DNA from: Camellia lanceoleosa
Lineage: Eukaryota; Streptophyta; Magnoliopsida; Ericales; Theaceae
DNA: 64,000 nucleotides
Assembly (NCBI GenBank): GCA_025200525.1
Contig: CM045762.1
Span: 22,603,374 to 22,667,373, forward strand
Reading direction: 5' to 3'
Each line of letters opens with the position of its first letter. Positions within the stretch are counted from its first letter, which is position 1. The position numbers and the translations under genes are program-made. Shown here one piece after another: positions 1-11,800 of this stretch. The notes under the pieces were generated by a model. That model searched no databases, was not told the DNA's origin, and saw nothing but the letters and a program-made list of their open reading frames with translations.

Positions 1-545
1 TGGTGAAAAATGATGAGAGATGGTAAGAAAAGAATTCTCACCAAACTTATGTTTTGTTTCTCACCAGTGGTGAGAATTTGTGAGAAAGGAATTGGGTTTA
101 ATGAAAGTTTTCTAAAATACCAAAATTACCCTTATAAAAAAACATACCTTGTTAATATGAAGGTTATTTTGGTAAAATGAAATACACCACTTTGTTTTCT
201 TTTCTCTTGTTTACTTTATCCAAACAAGATAGGTGAGAAACTACAATATCTTCTCTTTTATTTATCCAAACATAATGGTAATAAACCATAATCATTTCTC
301 ACCTTGGTGAGAAACCACAATCATTTCTTTTCTCACCTCACGATCCAAACGGAGTGATAATCATCATAGTTACTCCGTTTGGATCGTGAGGTGAAAAAAG
401 AAATGATTGTGATTTCTGTGTGATTTGGCTTTCTCACTGGTTCTTTTCATTTCTCACCTTATTAATCGTCCAAACAAGTAATGAGAAATCTCATTCTCTC
501 CATTTCTTTTCTTTCCTCACTAAACCCTTCAATCCAAATAGAGTG
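1..545. repeat. MITE-like element, copy A (left end outside window)
   Basis: AT-rich non-coding repeat. Its right end, CAATCCAAATAGAGTG at 530-545, matches the terminus of the copy at 21761-22511 (CACTCTGTTTGGATTGAG at the left, its near-complement at the right). It sits at the same paralogous position as that copy, just before the host sequence that starts CCAATTTGG at 546. Positions 349-390 hold a head-to-head inverted terminus, ATCCAAACGGAGT against ACTCCGTTTGGAT, which suggests a rearranged or nested pair of ends. No coding capacity is seen. The superfamily is not assigned because no clear target duplication could be read. Confidence 0.6.
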
Positions 546-762
546 CCAATTTGGTTTGGACTATTCTGATGATCATGACTGATTGTTCATACTCCATGGG
601 ATTCCATTCCAACCCTTTGGACCACTAATTGACACGAAGTTTTAGAAGGCTCCCAAAAAGAAAAAAACTGTCAGTTCTCCAATTTGATGTCTAACAGAGA
701 GATTAATAAAGTTTTGTTGTGCTGATAGTGGTATCAGGTTCTGTTATCTGTATGCTTATCCT

Positions 763-783
763 ATAATAATAATAATAATAATA
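763..783. repeat. (AAT)n microsatellite, about 7 units
   Basis: Short AAT tract in block A. The orthologous tract in block B at 23416-23483 is about three times longer, and block C has no tract at that point. Confidence 0.85.
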
Positions 784-1321
784 ACAAAGAACCAAAAAAA
801 AAATTGATAAAAAAAAAGAGGGCGACAGAAGATGAAAATGACAATTTCTAAAGTTGGCATTGAGAGGGATAACTTGATATGTGTTTGAAACTACTTCAGT
901 TTAAAGGATAATGACCGTCAAGCCCCATCGAGAAGAGATCGTGCCATTTACCCAATCAAAACGGACACATCTTGGTCCATGAATTTTATTATCAAAGATT
1001 CCCAATATCTGGTTGTTCCAAGTTCCACGGAAGGTACATTTAGAATTTAAGGTAAGATGCTTTTCTACATATTGAACCAATGAGGTGGAAAGGAAGACTT
1101 ATTGCAAATAATGACACAGTGAGGGGAAAAGAAGACTTCTGCAAATATTGAGCCAATGAGGGGAAAGGAAGACGATTCAAATTAGCATTCTTGTTGTGGA
1201 ATTCCATGTCTTCTTAGTTGACTCCAAGTCCAACGAAATGTCTTAAATAGAGAAAAGTCCAACCGAATAGTAAGCTGTCTTTGCAAGAGTTCTGAATGTT
1301 AATTTATAAATTGAATAAATA

Positions 1322-1502
1322 ATGGCAAAACGGATGAACTCCATGAATTTGGACATTAGACCATCAATGGAAGGCCTCAAACTTTCTTTTTTGTTCACCT
1401 CTTTATTTTCCATCTTAATAATGTCCAAAGTCAAGAGACTTAATAACTAAAACCCAGTTCATTCTGATGACGGACCATAGTTTCATCTGGAGGGCGAACT
1501 AT
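1322..1502 (+). pseudogene. S-domain receptor kinase, exon 1 fragment (copy A)
   Basis: Only the first part of a G-type lectin receptor kinase is left. The start codon at 1322 opens a 42-codon frame, beginning [15 protein letters not shown] and followed by a hydrophobic signal-peptide-like stretch (LSFLFTSLFSILIM). It ends at a TAA at 1448-1450. Beyond the stop the text still matches copy B (24018 onward), in the region just before the lectin domain, up to about 1500 and then diverges completely. No lectin, S-locus, PAN or kinase segment follows. It is a truncated paralogue of the pseudogene at 24018-31906. Confidence 0.75.
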
Positions 1503-3528
1503 TTTTATCATGAGAAAATGATGGGGGTTGAATGAATCTCACTTTCCAATCGTTTTGAGCTAATGTTTATATTTATAAAATTTTTTAAAATAAAAAATAA
1601 AACTCATTTGATTTCTATTATATTATTATTGTAAATTTTATAAATATTGAAAAGTTGGTTAATTTTTTTCGTTTATTATTATTATTATTAGTCTTTTTTC
1701 TCACGCTTTCCAATAACAACCAAACAGCCACATCACCAATTATCTCATTTGTCAATCACGTGCTGCTGACACTAACCACCTTCAACGGATAAGTTATTAG
1801 TTGATTCAAGAACAACTCTCTATGCTCTCCATATGCATTGTAATTGATAGAAGAAGTGAGACTCATAATTTTATGTCAAGTGATTGGGAAACATGAGAGG
1901 ATATGAAGTTTGTGATTGACCTGAAACATGACTACATGATACACTAAGACTAACTAATAATTTTTCCCTTCAACCACCACCCTGAAACTAATCACCATTT
2001 TCAACCATTGACAACCATTTTTTGCCACTACTTCACATGACTCACCACCACTAGCACATCCTACGACCACTTTTTTTTTTTTTTTTTTTTACCTTTTTCT
2101 TTAAATAAAATTTTAAAATATTTGTGTATCAAATATATTTTTTGTATTTATTTTTATTTAATATTTTTTGAAAATTAAAAGTAGTATATTGTAACTGTTA
2201 TCAAATCACACCTTAATATAAAAATTAAGGGGAAAATTCAATTCAATATATGCTTTTAGAAGAAAAAAATTAAATGATAAAATTTATCCACATTAATAAT
2301 TAAAGTTATAATTTTTTTATGAATCTGTAATAATATTTTTTTATAAATAAAAATAAGAATTATTATTATGTTAAATAAATTATAAATACATTATTGAGAT
2401 TTTTTTAAAATACGAATTGCCCCTTATGCTTTGAAAAATTACAAATACCCCATTGTCAGAAATTTTTTATTTAATAAAATTAATAAAAAAATAAAATTTC
2501 TAATTATTTTTCTATACAATAATAAAATTATCTGAATTAATAATTAAAATAAAATTTTGATATCATTAAAAATTATTAATTGACTTGATGACTTATAATA
2601 AAACAAGTTATTTGTTATGAAATTAGAAACTTTAAAAAGTGAGATATTTTCCAGAATTACGTAGTGTAATTCATATTTTAAATAAATTTTAAGTGTAGTT
2701 ATAATTTACCCTTACTTATTTTGTTTATATTTTGGCAGCTTATTTTGCCCTGAGAAAAGTGATCAGATGGCACGAAACCGCTTATTGGATTTTAATTGTG
2801 AGTCGTAGAGGGTGTAAATTGTTCGATTTAGTTGGTATTTAGGGCATATTTAGTAAAAAAATTAATCATTCTTGTTTTTATGGTTGAGAAATCGATTATA
2901 CATGAGAAACTGAGACAGACAATATGTTACAGTTAGATTTTATCAATTTGATATAGAAGATAAATTTACATAAAATTTTAAAGAGTTTTATAGTAGATTA
3001 TAAAATTTTACATTAAAAATAAATGAAAAAAAGATATGAAAATTACTCTATAAATAATTTTCTTCCTAATTTTTATCATAAAAATATATTATATTAATTA
3101 CTTATCATGCTCAAATAATTATAACATAAAAACATTAAATATAATATTTAATCGGTTAAATTTGTTTGGATATAAAAATTTCAAAATCTAAAATAAATAA
3201 TTAAAAAAAAACCCAAAATTGGAATTTCGGCCGGTTCGATCGGTCGGTTCGGTTAGTGAGCCGAGTGATCTGCTCTTGAAAGGTCTCCACACTCCTTTTC
3301 TCGCCAGTTTCTCAACAACCAAACGGAAAGGAATATAATTTAAGTCAAAATGTAGACTGACAGAACAGACATTATGCAAATCACAGAAATTGGAAGCTTC
3401 AATTCCTCAATTACGGTTTGCGATTCTTTTCTTTAACTCTCAAATTGAATATTCATAATTGCTTATGACTCTGTTTACATTTATGTATGTATATGTGTGT
3501 ATATATATATATATAAACGATGTATATA

Positions 3529-3559
<31 letters not shown>

Positions 3560-3820
3560 TTTCTGGTAAGCTGTTGTAGATATTGCTAATGAGCCTCAGT
3601 CATCATAGCTCTCCATTTAACTTGCATTTGAGCCCAATGTTGCTGATTTACTCTGCTTTCATTGTCATTGAAGTAAAATTGTGGTGACATTGATTCTAAC
3701 AGATAATTTTATGCATTGTTAAAACTTTCAAATGCATTTTGGTAAGAGAGGAAGAGAAGAGAGGAGAGAAAAAGGAAAGGGCTTTTAGAAATTTCATAGA
3801 ATCTTTCCAAATTTTGTAAT
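1503..3820. other. AT-rich intergenic DNA, no gene seen
   Basis: No supportable coding region. The stretch holds a poly-T run (2071-2090), several AT-rich tracts, and an (AT)n/(CT)n tract at 3499-3554. The segment around 3220-3440 is locally less AT-rich (GGCCGGTTCGAT and similar) and could be an old exon or leader, but I cannot support any product. Confidence 0.6.
3499..3554. repeat. (AT)n followed by (CT)n microsatellite
   Basis: An AT tract at about 3499-3515 and a CT tract at about 3529-3554, separated by a short unique spacer. Confidence 0.85.
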
Positions 3821-5505
3821 GGGTTATTTTACTTACACCACTATTTAACCTTTTTACACACTCTATCTCATTACACCACTAAAAAAAATGTAATTCTCAT
3901 TACACCCCCAATATATTATCAAAACTAATCCTAAATTAACTATTTCATCTCTTTACGCCACTAATGTTGATAACAGTGTTAAACAATTTACATTATTCCG
4001 GTGTTATTGAAAAAATAGATCTCTCCAGCATTTTGTTGCTATACATTTACAGAGCCACTTTCTTCCAAACAATGATTTTTTAATTTGTGGTGGGCCTGTT
4101 CAGTAATACAACACTAATTAATTTGAATTACTCTAGTGTCATGTTACCGGATAATATTTTTTTTCCCTAGCATTTTGTTGCCGTCCAATTGGATGATAAC
4201 AAGAAATTAATTTGGGCCACTTGTGAAGTGTCTGTTGAGTGATACATTGTTATACAAATGAGATTACTCTAGTGTCATGTTGCCAAACTACAATAGAGTA
4301 GTCTAGGCCCCTGTCGCTATATATTGAATGATTTACCTTTTTCCTTGAAGCATCCATAAAAAAATTAATAATTCAAACACGCATCCATAAAATTATACAT
4401 AAAAAGTATTCATAAAATTATTCATAAAAACATCAAGTGTACGAATATCCATAAAGCATCCATAAAATCTGTCATTATTTGCATCCATCAATCAAATATT
4501 TTATCACAATTCGTCTTGATAATTTGTAGGTAATTTTTCCCCTTTAATAGAAATAGACATCCACACTTTTTAGAGCATGTCAACCTCAATTGTTCCCCCT
4601 TGATCTTCTTATTGTCTCTATAGTAACCACTTATTTCACAAGAAAGTGTAAGTCTTGGTTTTCTGCAATTGCCTCCCGCATCCGATGTCTTTATAACAAT
4701 GACAAATCCAGTCTTCTTCCCAAAGTCAGAAGCCTATTTAATTAATGCTTCACGACTATTAAAAATCTAAAGATAATAAACACATTTTTACATCAAATTA
4801 TTAATAAAACTCAATACAGATTAAAAATAAGAAAAAATCGTATTCATAAAAAAAAAACTTAACAAACCTCATTTGTAATGAATTCATGACTAGAGTCCAC
4901 TTATATTGCAGTACTTGTGTTGTTGCCATGAGTATATGTATAATCCTTCCAGGTAAAAAAATAAGATATATAAAAAAAATGAAATTGAAAATACATGGTA
5001 ATGAGAAGCCGAACAAATTAAAAAAAAATTGGTTTGGGGTTACCGAAAATGTATCTTTTACTCGGTAGTTGGTTACCAGACTTATATTTTTTGTTCTGCA
5101 ATGTGATGTCGGACTATTTTATTTTGTTCGATTTCGAACCACCGAACGAAAGTCGAACACTAGTCCGGAAAAACGAAACAAAAACCTACTAAATAAATAA
5201 AAAAAACTCCCCATTTCATTTTTTGATGGTTCTTCACCACCGTTTCTTCATCCATTACTTTCTTTAATGATCAAAACACTATGATTCTCACTTTTTGAAA
5301 AGAGATGTGTAAGAGAAGAAGAAAAATTAAGAAAGGAAAAAGAGGAGTAGAGATTGAAGATCAATGGGTGTAAGGACATAACAAAATACATTTAATTTTA
5401 GTGTGTTGTCCTTAAAGGTAATTTCACATATAGATAAAATTGGGGGGGGGGGAACTCATATGGAGGGTGTAAAGAGATAAAGTTGTGGTGGAAGTAGAAT
5501 CACCC
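3821..5505. mobile_element. Non-autonomous Mutator-like (MULE) DNA transposon
   Basis: The element starts GGGTTATTTTACTTACACCAC and ends with a near-complement of that sequence, GTGGTGGAAGTAGAATCACCC. The imperfect terminal inverted repeats are about 45 bp or more. It is flanked on both sides by the identical 9-bp string TTTTGTAAT (3812-3820 and 5506-5514). A 9-bp target duplication with long inverted termini is characteristic of Mutator-like elements. The 1.7-kb interior is AT-rich, with short CATCCATAAA-type repeats around 4360-4480, and has no transposase frame, so it would depend on a transposase supplied in trans. I did not recognise any captured host exon. Confidence 0.8.
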
Positions 5506-5514
5506 TTTTGTAAT

Positions 5515-5837
5515 TACTTTTTGCATCATTCAATTGTAATTAGTTTTTTTCCTAGTCTATTTGTAATTATTTTGTGAACTTTCCCATTATTAGTAATTTT
5601 TCTTTTTAAAAATTACAACCAAAAATAAATAAATAAATTTACATTGATCTCTCTCGGGTGATTCTATTTACCCTACAAAAATAACTCCTTAAACCCCTTG
5701 TCTCATTTTCTTTTAACTTGTATAATTTTCGTGTTATGTTGTGTGTTTTGCAACAATTCTAGTGATGGGTTTTTGCTGTTTTGTGCAATTAGTGATGGGA
5801 AGATCAATGGGTTTCCCTCCAAGTGCTCATGGCTTGT
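5515..5837 (+). other. Block B, first segment
   Basis: From about 5690 the text is colinear with 35240-35385 in block C (ATGGGTTTTTGCTGTTTTGT is shared). Colinearity breaks at 5838, where the solo LTR begins, and resumes at 8454. CTTGT at 5833-5837 is the left copy of the LTR target duplication. Confidence 0.75.
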
Positions 5838-6867
5838 TGTGACAATCCCATTCTGTATTATGCTTTTAATTCCTTAATTGTGCATGTGCTTATGTGCTAA
5901 GTGTGAATTTGAGTGATAAATATGTCATTAATATGTTTTTGGCTTTATATCTGTTGATCGTAGGAAAATCTGTTAAGAATTCTACTTTGATTTGAAAATG
6001 GAAGGCCTTAATGGCGTCAGAAACCAAAATTGTTAATTTATTATGATCAACATAATTTTTAGAATATATTAAGAAGTTTGATTAAAATTTGATTTAGTTC
6101 AAAAATATTAAGTTTTAATTAATTAAACTTAAACCTAATTAATCCCTTAATCCTTGAGTGATAATTAAGCCAACTAGTATATATATATATGTTTTGGTTA
6201 AGGAGTTGAGCTCAATACTTCATTTTGGCTGAAATTTGTAAGTCTAGAGAGAGAGGGAGAGTTCATTTAGAGAGAGAGGCTCAAACTTGGAGAATTTTGT
6301 TTGAAGCTTGTGGAATTGTGTGAAGTAACTCAAGAATTAGCTTGTGGAGGTGTAATTGAAGACCTTGTGTAAGAGTTTGAACCATAATTCAAGAGTCAAA
6401 TATGTGAATTCAAAGAGATTATGTGTTTAAATGAAAGAATTGAGCTAGAATTGTTAGAATCAAAGTCAATTCATACATGCATGCATAATTTGATAGAGTT
6501 TCATGAGTTTGAACATGATTCATGTCATCCATGTTGTGTTTTGAAGCTATCTTCTACATGCACTCATGAATTATGAAGTTTTAGAACTTAATTCAATGAT
6601 TTACAAGATTTTGAAAAGAAATTGCATGTTTTTGTAAACTTTGGAAAAGAATTGAAGTTTAATTATACATGCATGATCATTTGAGTCGAATTCATGAAGT
6701 TTGCCCATGAAGTTTGGCCATGAGGCTTGAGAATTGGCCTTGAATTCATGTTTTTGGAGGAGTTTTAAGTCTTTGAGAAGTGATTTACAAGCCATGCAAG
6801 AGTTTGTGTTTGAATTGCAAGCTTTAAAGCTCAACTTTGTTCTGGAAATTCCAGAATTCTGCCTCAC

Positions 6868-7061
6868 CGCTTGAGCGAACAATCTGTCGCTCGAGCGCAC
6901 ATTGCATGCATTCAGTATTTTTGCAGGCATTTGCAGTTGGCTCAAGCGACCACCTTTTATGTTGCATCTTGGCTCGAGCAAACATCAAGCCTAGATTTAG
7001 ACCATCTAGTACTTTTGCAGACCAAGTGGTCCGCTTGAGCGACCGATGTTGCGCTCGAGCG
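6868..7061. promoter_or_regulatory. Two palindrome pairs with 10-bp spacers in a solo LTR
   Basis: Pair 1 is CGCTTGAGCG at 6868-6877 and CGCTCGAGCG at 6888-6897. Pair 2 is CGCTTGAGCG at 7032-7041 and CGCTCGAGCG at 7052-7061. Both spacers are exactly 10 bp but differ in sequence (AACAATCTGT and ACCGATGTTG). Weaker half-matches lie at 6939-6948 and 6971-6980, with a 22-bp spacer. A regulatory role is inferred only. Confidence 0.6.
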
Positions 7062-7639
7062 AAGTGTTCTGTTTTAGCAAATTTTGAAAAGACATATTCT
7101 GAACAAATGTGCATTATCATTCCATTTTGAGCATTTTTAGGCATGAATTGAACATCCTAAATGAATTAAAGGGTTAGAATGAAGTTTAAGAGAATTGAAT
7201 TAGTTAAAGAACAATCCGGTTAGACAATGTAATCCAACTCGTGTGTGTTATGATTGTGTAGGATCATTCACAAAGACGAATCAACAACCAAACCACTATG
7301 AGTAATATCTTAGTAAATATATTTTCTTAATTACTCTATTTTCTGTATATCCTACTGTAGTAAACTTTATGAAACTATGAATTTGCAAAGGTGAATAAGT
7401 CTCTATCTGTCTGACCATTGTGATGTCTGTAAGGAAAACGGTTAGGACCCCCTTTTTGGGAAACCCCCACCACCCCTAATGCATTGTGATTGGCCAACTT
7501 TTTGTTTTTGTTTTTGTTTTTTTTTTTTCCTCCTATCTCTGGCTAACATGTGTCTGTGGGGGTTATGGGGATAAAAAAAAAAGGAAGGGGTCTGTATCAT
7601 TTCTGTATCTGTAAATGTGATCGATGTGACACGAATGTT

Positions 7640-7897
7640 TATCATGGACCTAAGGTCGTTCTATATATCTGAATTGGACCCAAGGTCGTTCCGTACGTAT
7701 GATAAGATAGACCCAAGGTCATTCTGAACATTAGATAAATCTGATTATCTGTTATGAGTTGACTAAATGGTCGTAATACAGCTGTAAATGATTGGACCCG
7801 AGGTCGTTTTGTCATGATATGATCAATTTCATTTTGTACTACTGTCATACATTGGACTCGAGGTCGTTCTGCTATCTGTTGGACCCGAGGTCGTTCT
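7640..7897. repeat. Irregular repeats of a GGACCCRAGGTCGTTCTG unit
   Basis: At least five degenerate copies of the unit occur inside the solo LTR, separated by unrelated spacers. The related LTR at 41872 has a regular 29-bp array at the equivalent position. Confidence 0.7.
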
Positions 7898-8453
7898 GTT
7901 ATGTATTGCTCATGATATAAATATAAATGCTTATGTCATTACTTGAACTCATGCACATAAACCCTTTACTCTGATGTTATTCACTGAGCTGTTGCTCATT
8001 CCGTTATATTTATATGTATGTAGGTAAGCAGCGGGATATCTAGCCCTAGCCTTAGTGAACCTATTAAGGAAACCAAATTTTGAGGAGTTTGTTATGAGCA
8101 CCTCACGAGCGAGGCTTTTGTTCTTTTGTCTTTACTTTTCTGTTTCGTTTTGCTAGTCAAGCTCGACCACTTCTGTATATAAGTTTGGTGTTTGTATGTT
8201 ATGACAATGATGTTTTGAAAGATCTTGGACATATAGAATCTTATCATGATTTGTATGAGTGTGAGTTATTAATATATGAGAAGTTCTGTTTATGCCATTT
8301 ATGCACAGTTTATTAGATAAAATTTTGTATTTCTGCTTCCGCTTCTGGCTCCTTATTATGAAATATATCTGTATTCTGTCTGAGGTTGTAGGTAATCTCA
8401 TGATTACTGGCCGGTTATGATCCTAACCTCTAGGGGCAGGTTTGGTCGTAACA

Positions 8454-8832
8454 CTTGTAACCCATAATCTTTAGTCACTGTTAATGGATTGGTTTTATGG
8501 TTTTATTTAGTAAATTGGGCTTTCAATTCTTTGATGCTTTGTATACAATTGAGTGGCTTTAGATTGTTGTGTGATTAGCTTGTGGGAGAAGCTGTCTTTT
8601 TTTCCACTTTTATGCCTATTGTTAGTTTGGTACAATGCAGTGGAGAGAGAGATCAGATAGAATACAAGACTGAATTTGTTACTAGGGTCACAAATGGTAT
8701 TTTAAAATTTTCAATAGTTGGCATCAGCCTTATCTATTAGTTGACCTAACAGTTGACTGATAGAGAGAGGAAATTGTAATGTGGCTGGAAACCATAGGGA
8801 GGGTGATGTAATTTCCAGAACGATAGGGGTAC
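8454..8832 (+). other. Block B, second segment
   Basis: Colinear with about 35384-35757 in block C (for example CAATTGAGTGGCTTTAGATTG here, AAATTGAGTGGCTTTAGATTG there). It is non-coding 5' flank of the receptor-kinase locus, lying between the solo LTR and copia element 1. Confidence 0.8.
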
Positions 8833-8872
8833 TAGAAGAACACATATTCTCACACCCCCGCTCAAACTCAAG
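8833..8872 (-). other. 3' LTR remnant (about 20 bp) and polypurine tract
   Basis: Read on the minus strand, a GAGTTTGAGCGGGGG tract leads into TGTGAGAATATGTGTTCT. That repeats the first ~20 bases of the 5' LTR end at 13813-13834, after which host sequence begins. Confidence 0.75.
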
Positions 8873-11800
8873 GTGTTTTAGTAGAAAACACTGAGAGTTT
8901 GCCAAGAAAAAACCGAAACCGAGCAGTGGTGTGAGTCTTAGTGAAGAAGTCAGCAAGTTGCAGAGCCGAATAGACAAAAGGAAGCGAGATAAGGCCAGAC
9001 TGCAGATGCTGACGGACGAAGTGACAATCAAGCTCAATATGCTTTGTCTGTTCATGGAAGATAGTGTTATGAGCAATTTGAATGGCACTACGGTTGTCAC
9101 AATAGAGAGAGGTCGAGGAAGATTGAGGGACGCCCAACTCAGATAAGAGATTACGGTTGCATAATTTCAAAGAAAGAGCTTGAGCCATAGCACGATACTC
9201 AGCTTCGGCAGTAGAACAGGCAACAATAGTCTGTTTCTTGCTTTTCCAAGAAATTAGGAAATCGCCAAGAAACATACAGAAACCAGAAGTAGATTTACGA
9301 TCATTAACATCACCAGCCCAATCAGCATCAGCATAAGCCACCAAGTCTAAGGAAGAAGTAGAAGAGAACAGCAAGCCCTAAAAGATAGTACTACGAAGAT
9401 AGCGAAGAATCCGAAGCAAAGCAGCCCAATGTGTAGAGCGAGGGGCAGAAACAAACTGATTAATCACATGGACAACATAGGCAAGATCAGGGCGAGTAAC
9501 TGTCAGATAGACTAAGCAACCCACAAGTTCGCGATATAACATAGGATCATCTAGAGGAACCCCATCAGTAGTGTTGAGCTTTACATTAAGCTCAATGGGG
9601 GTATCAAACAGCTTAGTGTCAGTAAGTCTGGCACAATGGATAACCTCGTTAGCATACTTAGTCTGGGACAGAAAGTAACCCTTGGGAGAAGAAGCCACCT
9701 CAATGCCAAGAAAATACCGCAATGGTCCCAGATCCTTCATTTCGAAGGTGCGGAAGAGATGCTGCTTAACCTCAGAGACAGTAGAAGAGTCAGAGCCAAT
9801 GATGATCATATCATCTACATATAGTAAGAGAGCAACAAAACTAGCCGAGGTATGTCTTAGAAATAAAGCAGAGTCTGAAGCAGAAGAATGAAACCCAAGC
9901 TCGGTAACAACAGTCTGAAAGCGATCATATTAAGTATGAGGAGACTGCTTCAGACCATATAGAGCATGCCGAAAATAACAGACTTGGCTAGAGGAATGGT
10001 GAAGACTAGGGGGAGGACGCATGTAAACCTCCTCAGTGAGATGGCCATTAAGAAAAGCATTCTTAACATCCATCTAATAAAAAGGCCAAGAACGAACAAC
10101 AGCGACAAAAATCAAAGTACGGACAGTAGTCATCTTGGCAACATGAGCAAATGTCTCCTCATAATCAATACCATACTCTTGGGAGAAACCTTTGGCGACC
10201 AGACGAGCTTTGTAGCGCTCAAGAGAACCATCAGAATGAGTCTTGACTTTGTAGACCCATTTGCAACCAACTAGATTCTTACCAGCAAGTAAAGGAACCA
10301 ACTCCCAAATACTAGTTTTCTATAGAGCAAACAACTCATCCTCCATAGCTTGAACCCAATGAGGATCCTGACAGGCCTCCTTGTAAGACTGAGGTTCTGC
10401 AAAAGAGTGAATAGCAGACAAAAAGGTACGATAGGAAGCAGAAAAACAAGTATTAGACCAACCCAACCTTTTTGGAGGATGACGCGCTCAAGGAGGATAT
10501 CGGTGTATAGTAGGATCAGAGTCGTCAGAAGCAGGAGAATCAGCAGCAGCGGTAGAGACATCTAGTAGAGGAGGAGCCTTGTGACGAGAATAAACTAACA
10601 ACGGAGGAGAAGAAGGAAGAGAAGACAAAGGAGGAGAAGTAGTTAAAGGTGAAGCAGGAGGAGAAGATGGAAAAAGCTCAGGAGGAACTATGGAGATGTA
10701 CTCATCAGATGGGACTTCAGAAGAAAATGGATCAATATGAACCAAATCCTCTTTGGAAACTGGGGCGGTGAGAGGAGGAAGCTGAAAGTAAGATAGACTT
10801 TCGAGAAAGGCAACATGGCGGGAGACATAAAGGTGACGAGAAACAGGGTCATAACAGCGATAACCTTTCTGAGTGAGACTATATCCTAAAAACGCATAGA
10901 TGTATCGCACTAAGTTTAGTCCTATCTTTACGGGGTAAAAGGACAAAACACGCAGACCCAAACACACGAAGGAGGGAGTAATTAAGAAGTTGAGAAAATA
11001 GAGCCTCATAAGGAGACCGACCAAAAAGAAGGGGGGTAGGCATACGGTTGAGAAGAAAAGCAGCAGTAAGAACTGCCTCATCCCAAAACAGAGCTGGAAC
11101 GAAGGCAGAGAGAAGAAGAGACCTAGCTGTCTCAAGAAGATGACGGTGTTTACGCTCAGCTCGGCCATTTTGGGCAAGTGTATCAGTACAAGAAGTTTGG
11201 TGAATGGTACCCAAGTTGGCCAAATATTCACAGAATTCAGTTTTAAAGTATTCCCTACCCAAGTCACATCGCAACAATTTAATAGTAGATTCAAACTGTG
11301 TAGTGACCATAGACTGGAAAGTACGATATATCTGGTAGAAGTTAGATTTATGAGTCATAAGATAAATCCACGTGTAACGGGTGCAATCATCAACAAAAGA
11401 CACATAGTATATTGAACCCCTTTAGTAAGAACAGGAGAGGGTCTCCAGACATCAGTATGCACAAGAGAGAAAGGAGAAACAGAAATAGATGTACTTTTAT
11501 TAAAACGTAAAGCTGACTTTTGGCAAGTTTACACCCCTGACATTCATCAATTTGACTAGGAGAAACTTTACCCAACAATTTTGACTGAGCTAAAGACCGT
11601 AAACGGTCAACAGATAAATGACCGAGACGAGAATGCCATAAGTAAAACTGACTCGACTGAGAATCTAATTGAAACGAGAAAAGTGCAGCTGGAGAGGTAG
11701 ATAAGGGGAGATGCAAGCTTTCAACCACATAGAGATCTCCAACTCTACGGCAGGTCCCAATCTGCTTCTTGGACACCAGATCCTGTACACAACAAATAGA

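Larger units (their letters stand above)
546..1502 (+). other. Paralogous block A: 5' flank of an S-domain kinase
   Basis: This stretch is colinear with 22512-24190 (block B) and 37136-37960 (block C). Shared landmarks are a TCATGACTGATTGTTC motif, an AAT microsatellite (763-783 here), and a set of degenerate ~52-bp direct repeats at about 1071-1178 built on a CCAATGAGG..GGAAAGGAAGA core. The flank leads into the start codon of a receptor-kinase exon at 1322. It is probably the former promoter and leader. The repeats are preserved in all three paralogues, so they predate the duplications. Confidence 0.7.
5838..8453 (+). mobile_element. Solo LTR, 2.6 kb, target duplication CTTGT
   Basis: The 2616-bp element begins TGTGACAATCCC and ends GGTCGTAACA (TG..CA). 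CTTGT lies on both sides (5833-5837 and 8454-8458). The paralogue at about 35383 has a single CTTGT with continuous flanks, so the boundaries are confirmed by an empty site. There is no internal coding domain, primer site or polypurine tract, so it is a solo LTR left by recombination between two LTRs. A TATA-like run lies at about 6178-6190, a GA-rich stretch at 6246-6280, paired CTCGAG palindromes at 6868-7061, and an irregular repeat array at 7640-7897. The solo LTR at 41872-44145 belongs to the same family, with the same GGAAATTCCAGAATT block and a matching 3' end. Confidence 0.88.

Noticed and set aside
6601..7144. Frames on both strands at 6601-7144, and similar ones at 42778-43180, 46737-47160 and 54252-54652
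   Set aside because: They run across LTR palindrome arrays; arginine/serine-rich translations come from repeated CTCGAGCG, not from coding.
9682..11415. Plus-strand frames within copia element 1
   Set aside because: Antisense to integrase and reverse transcriptase, whose motifs read on the minus strand.
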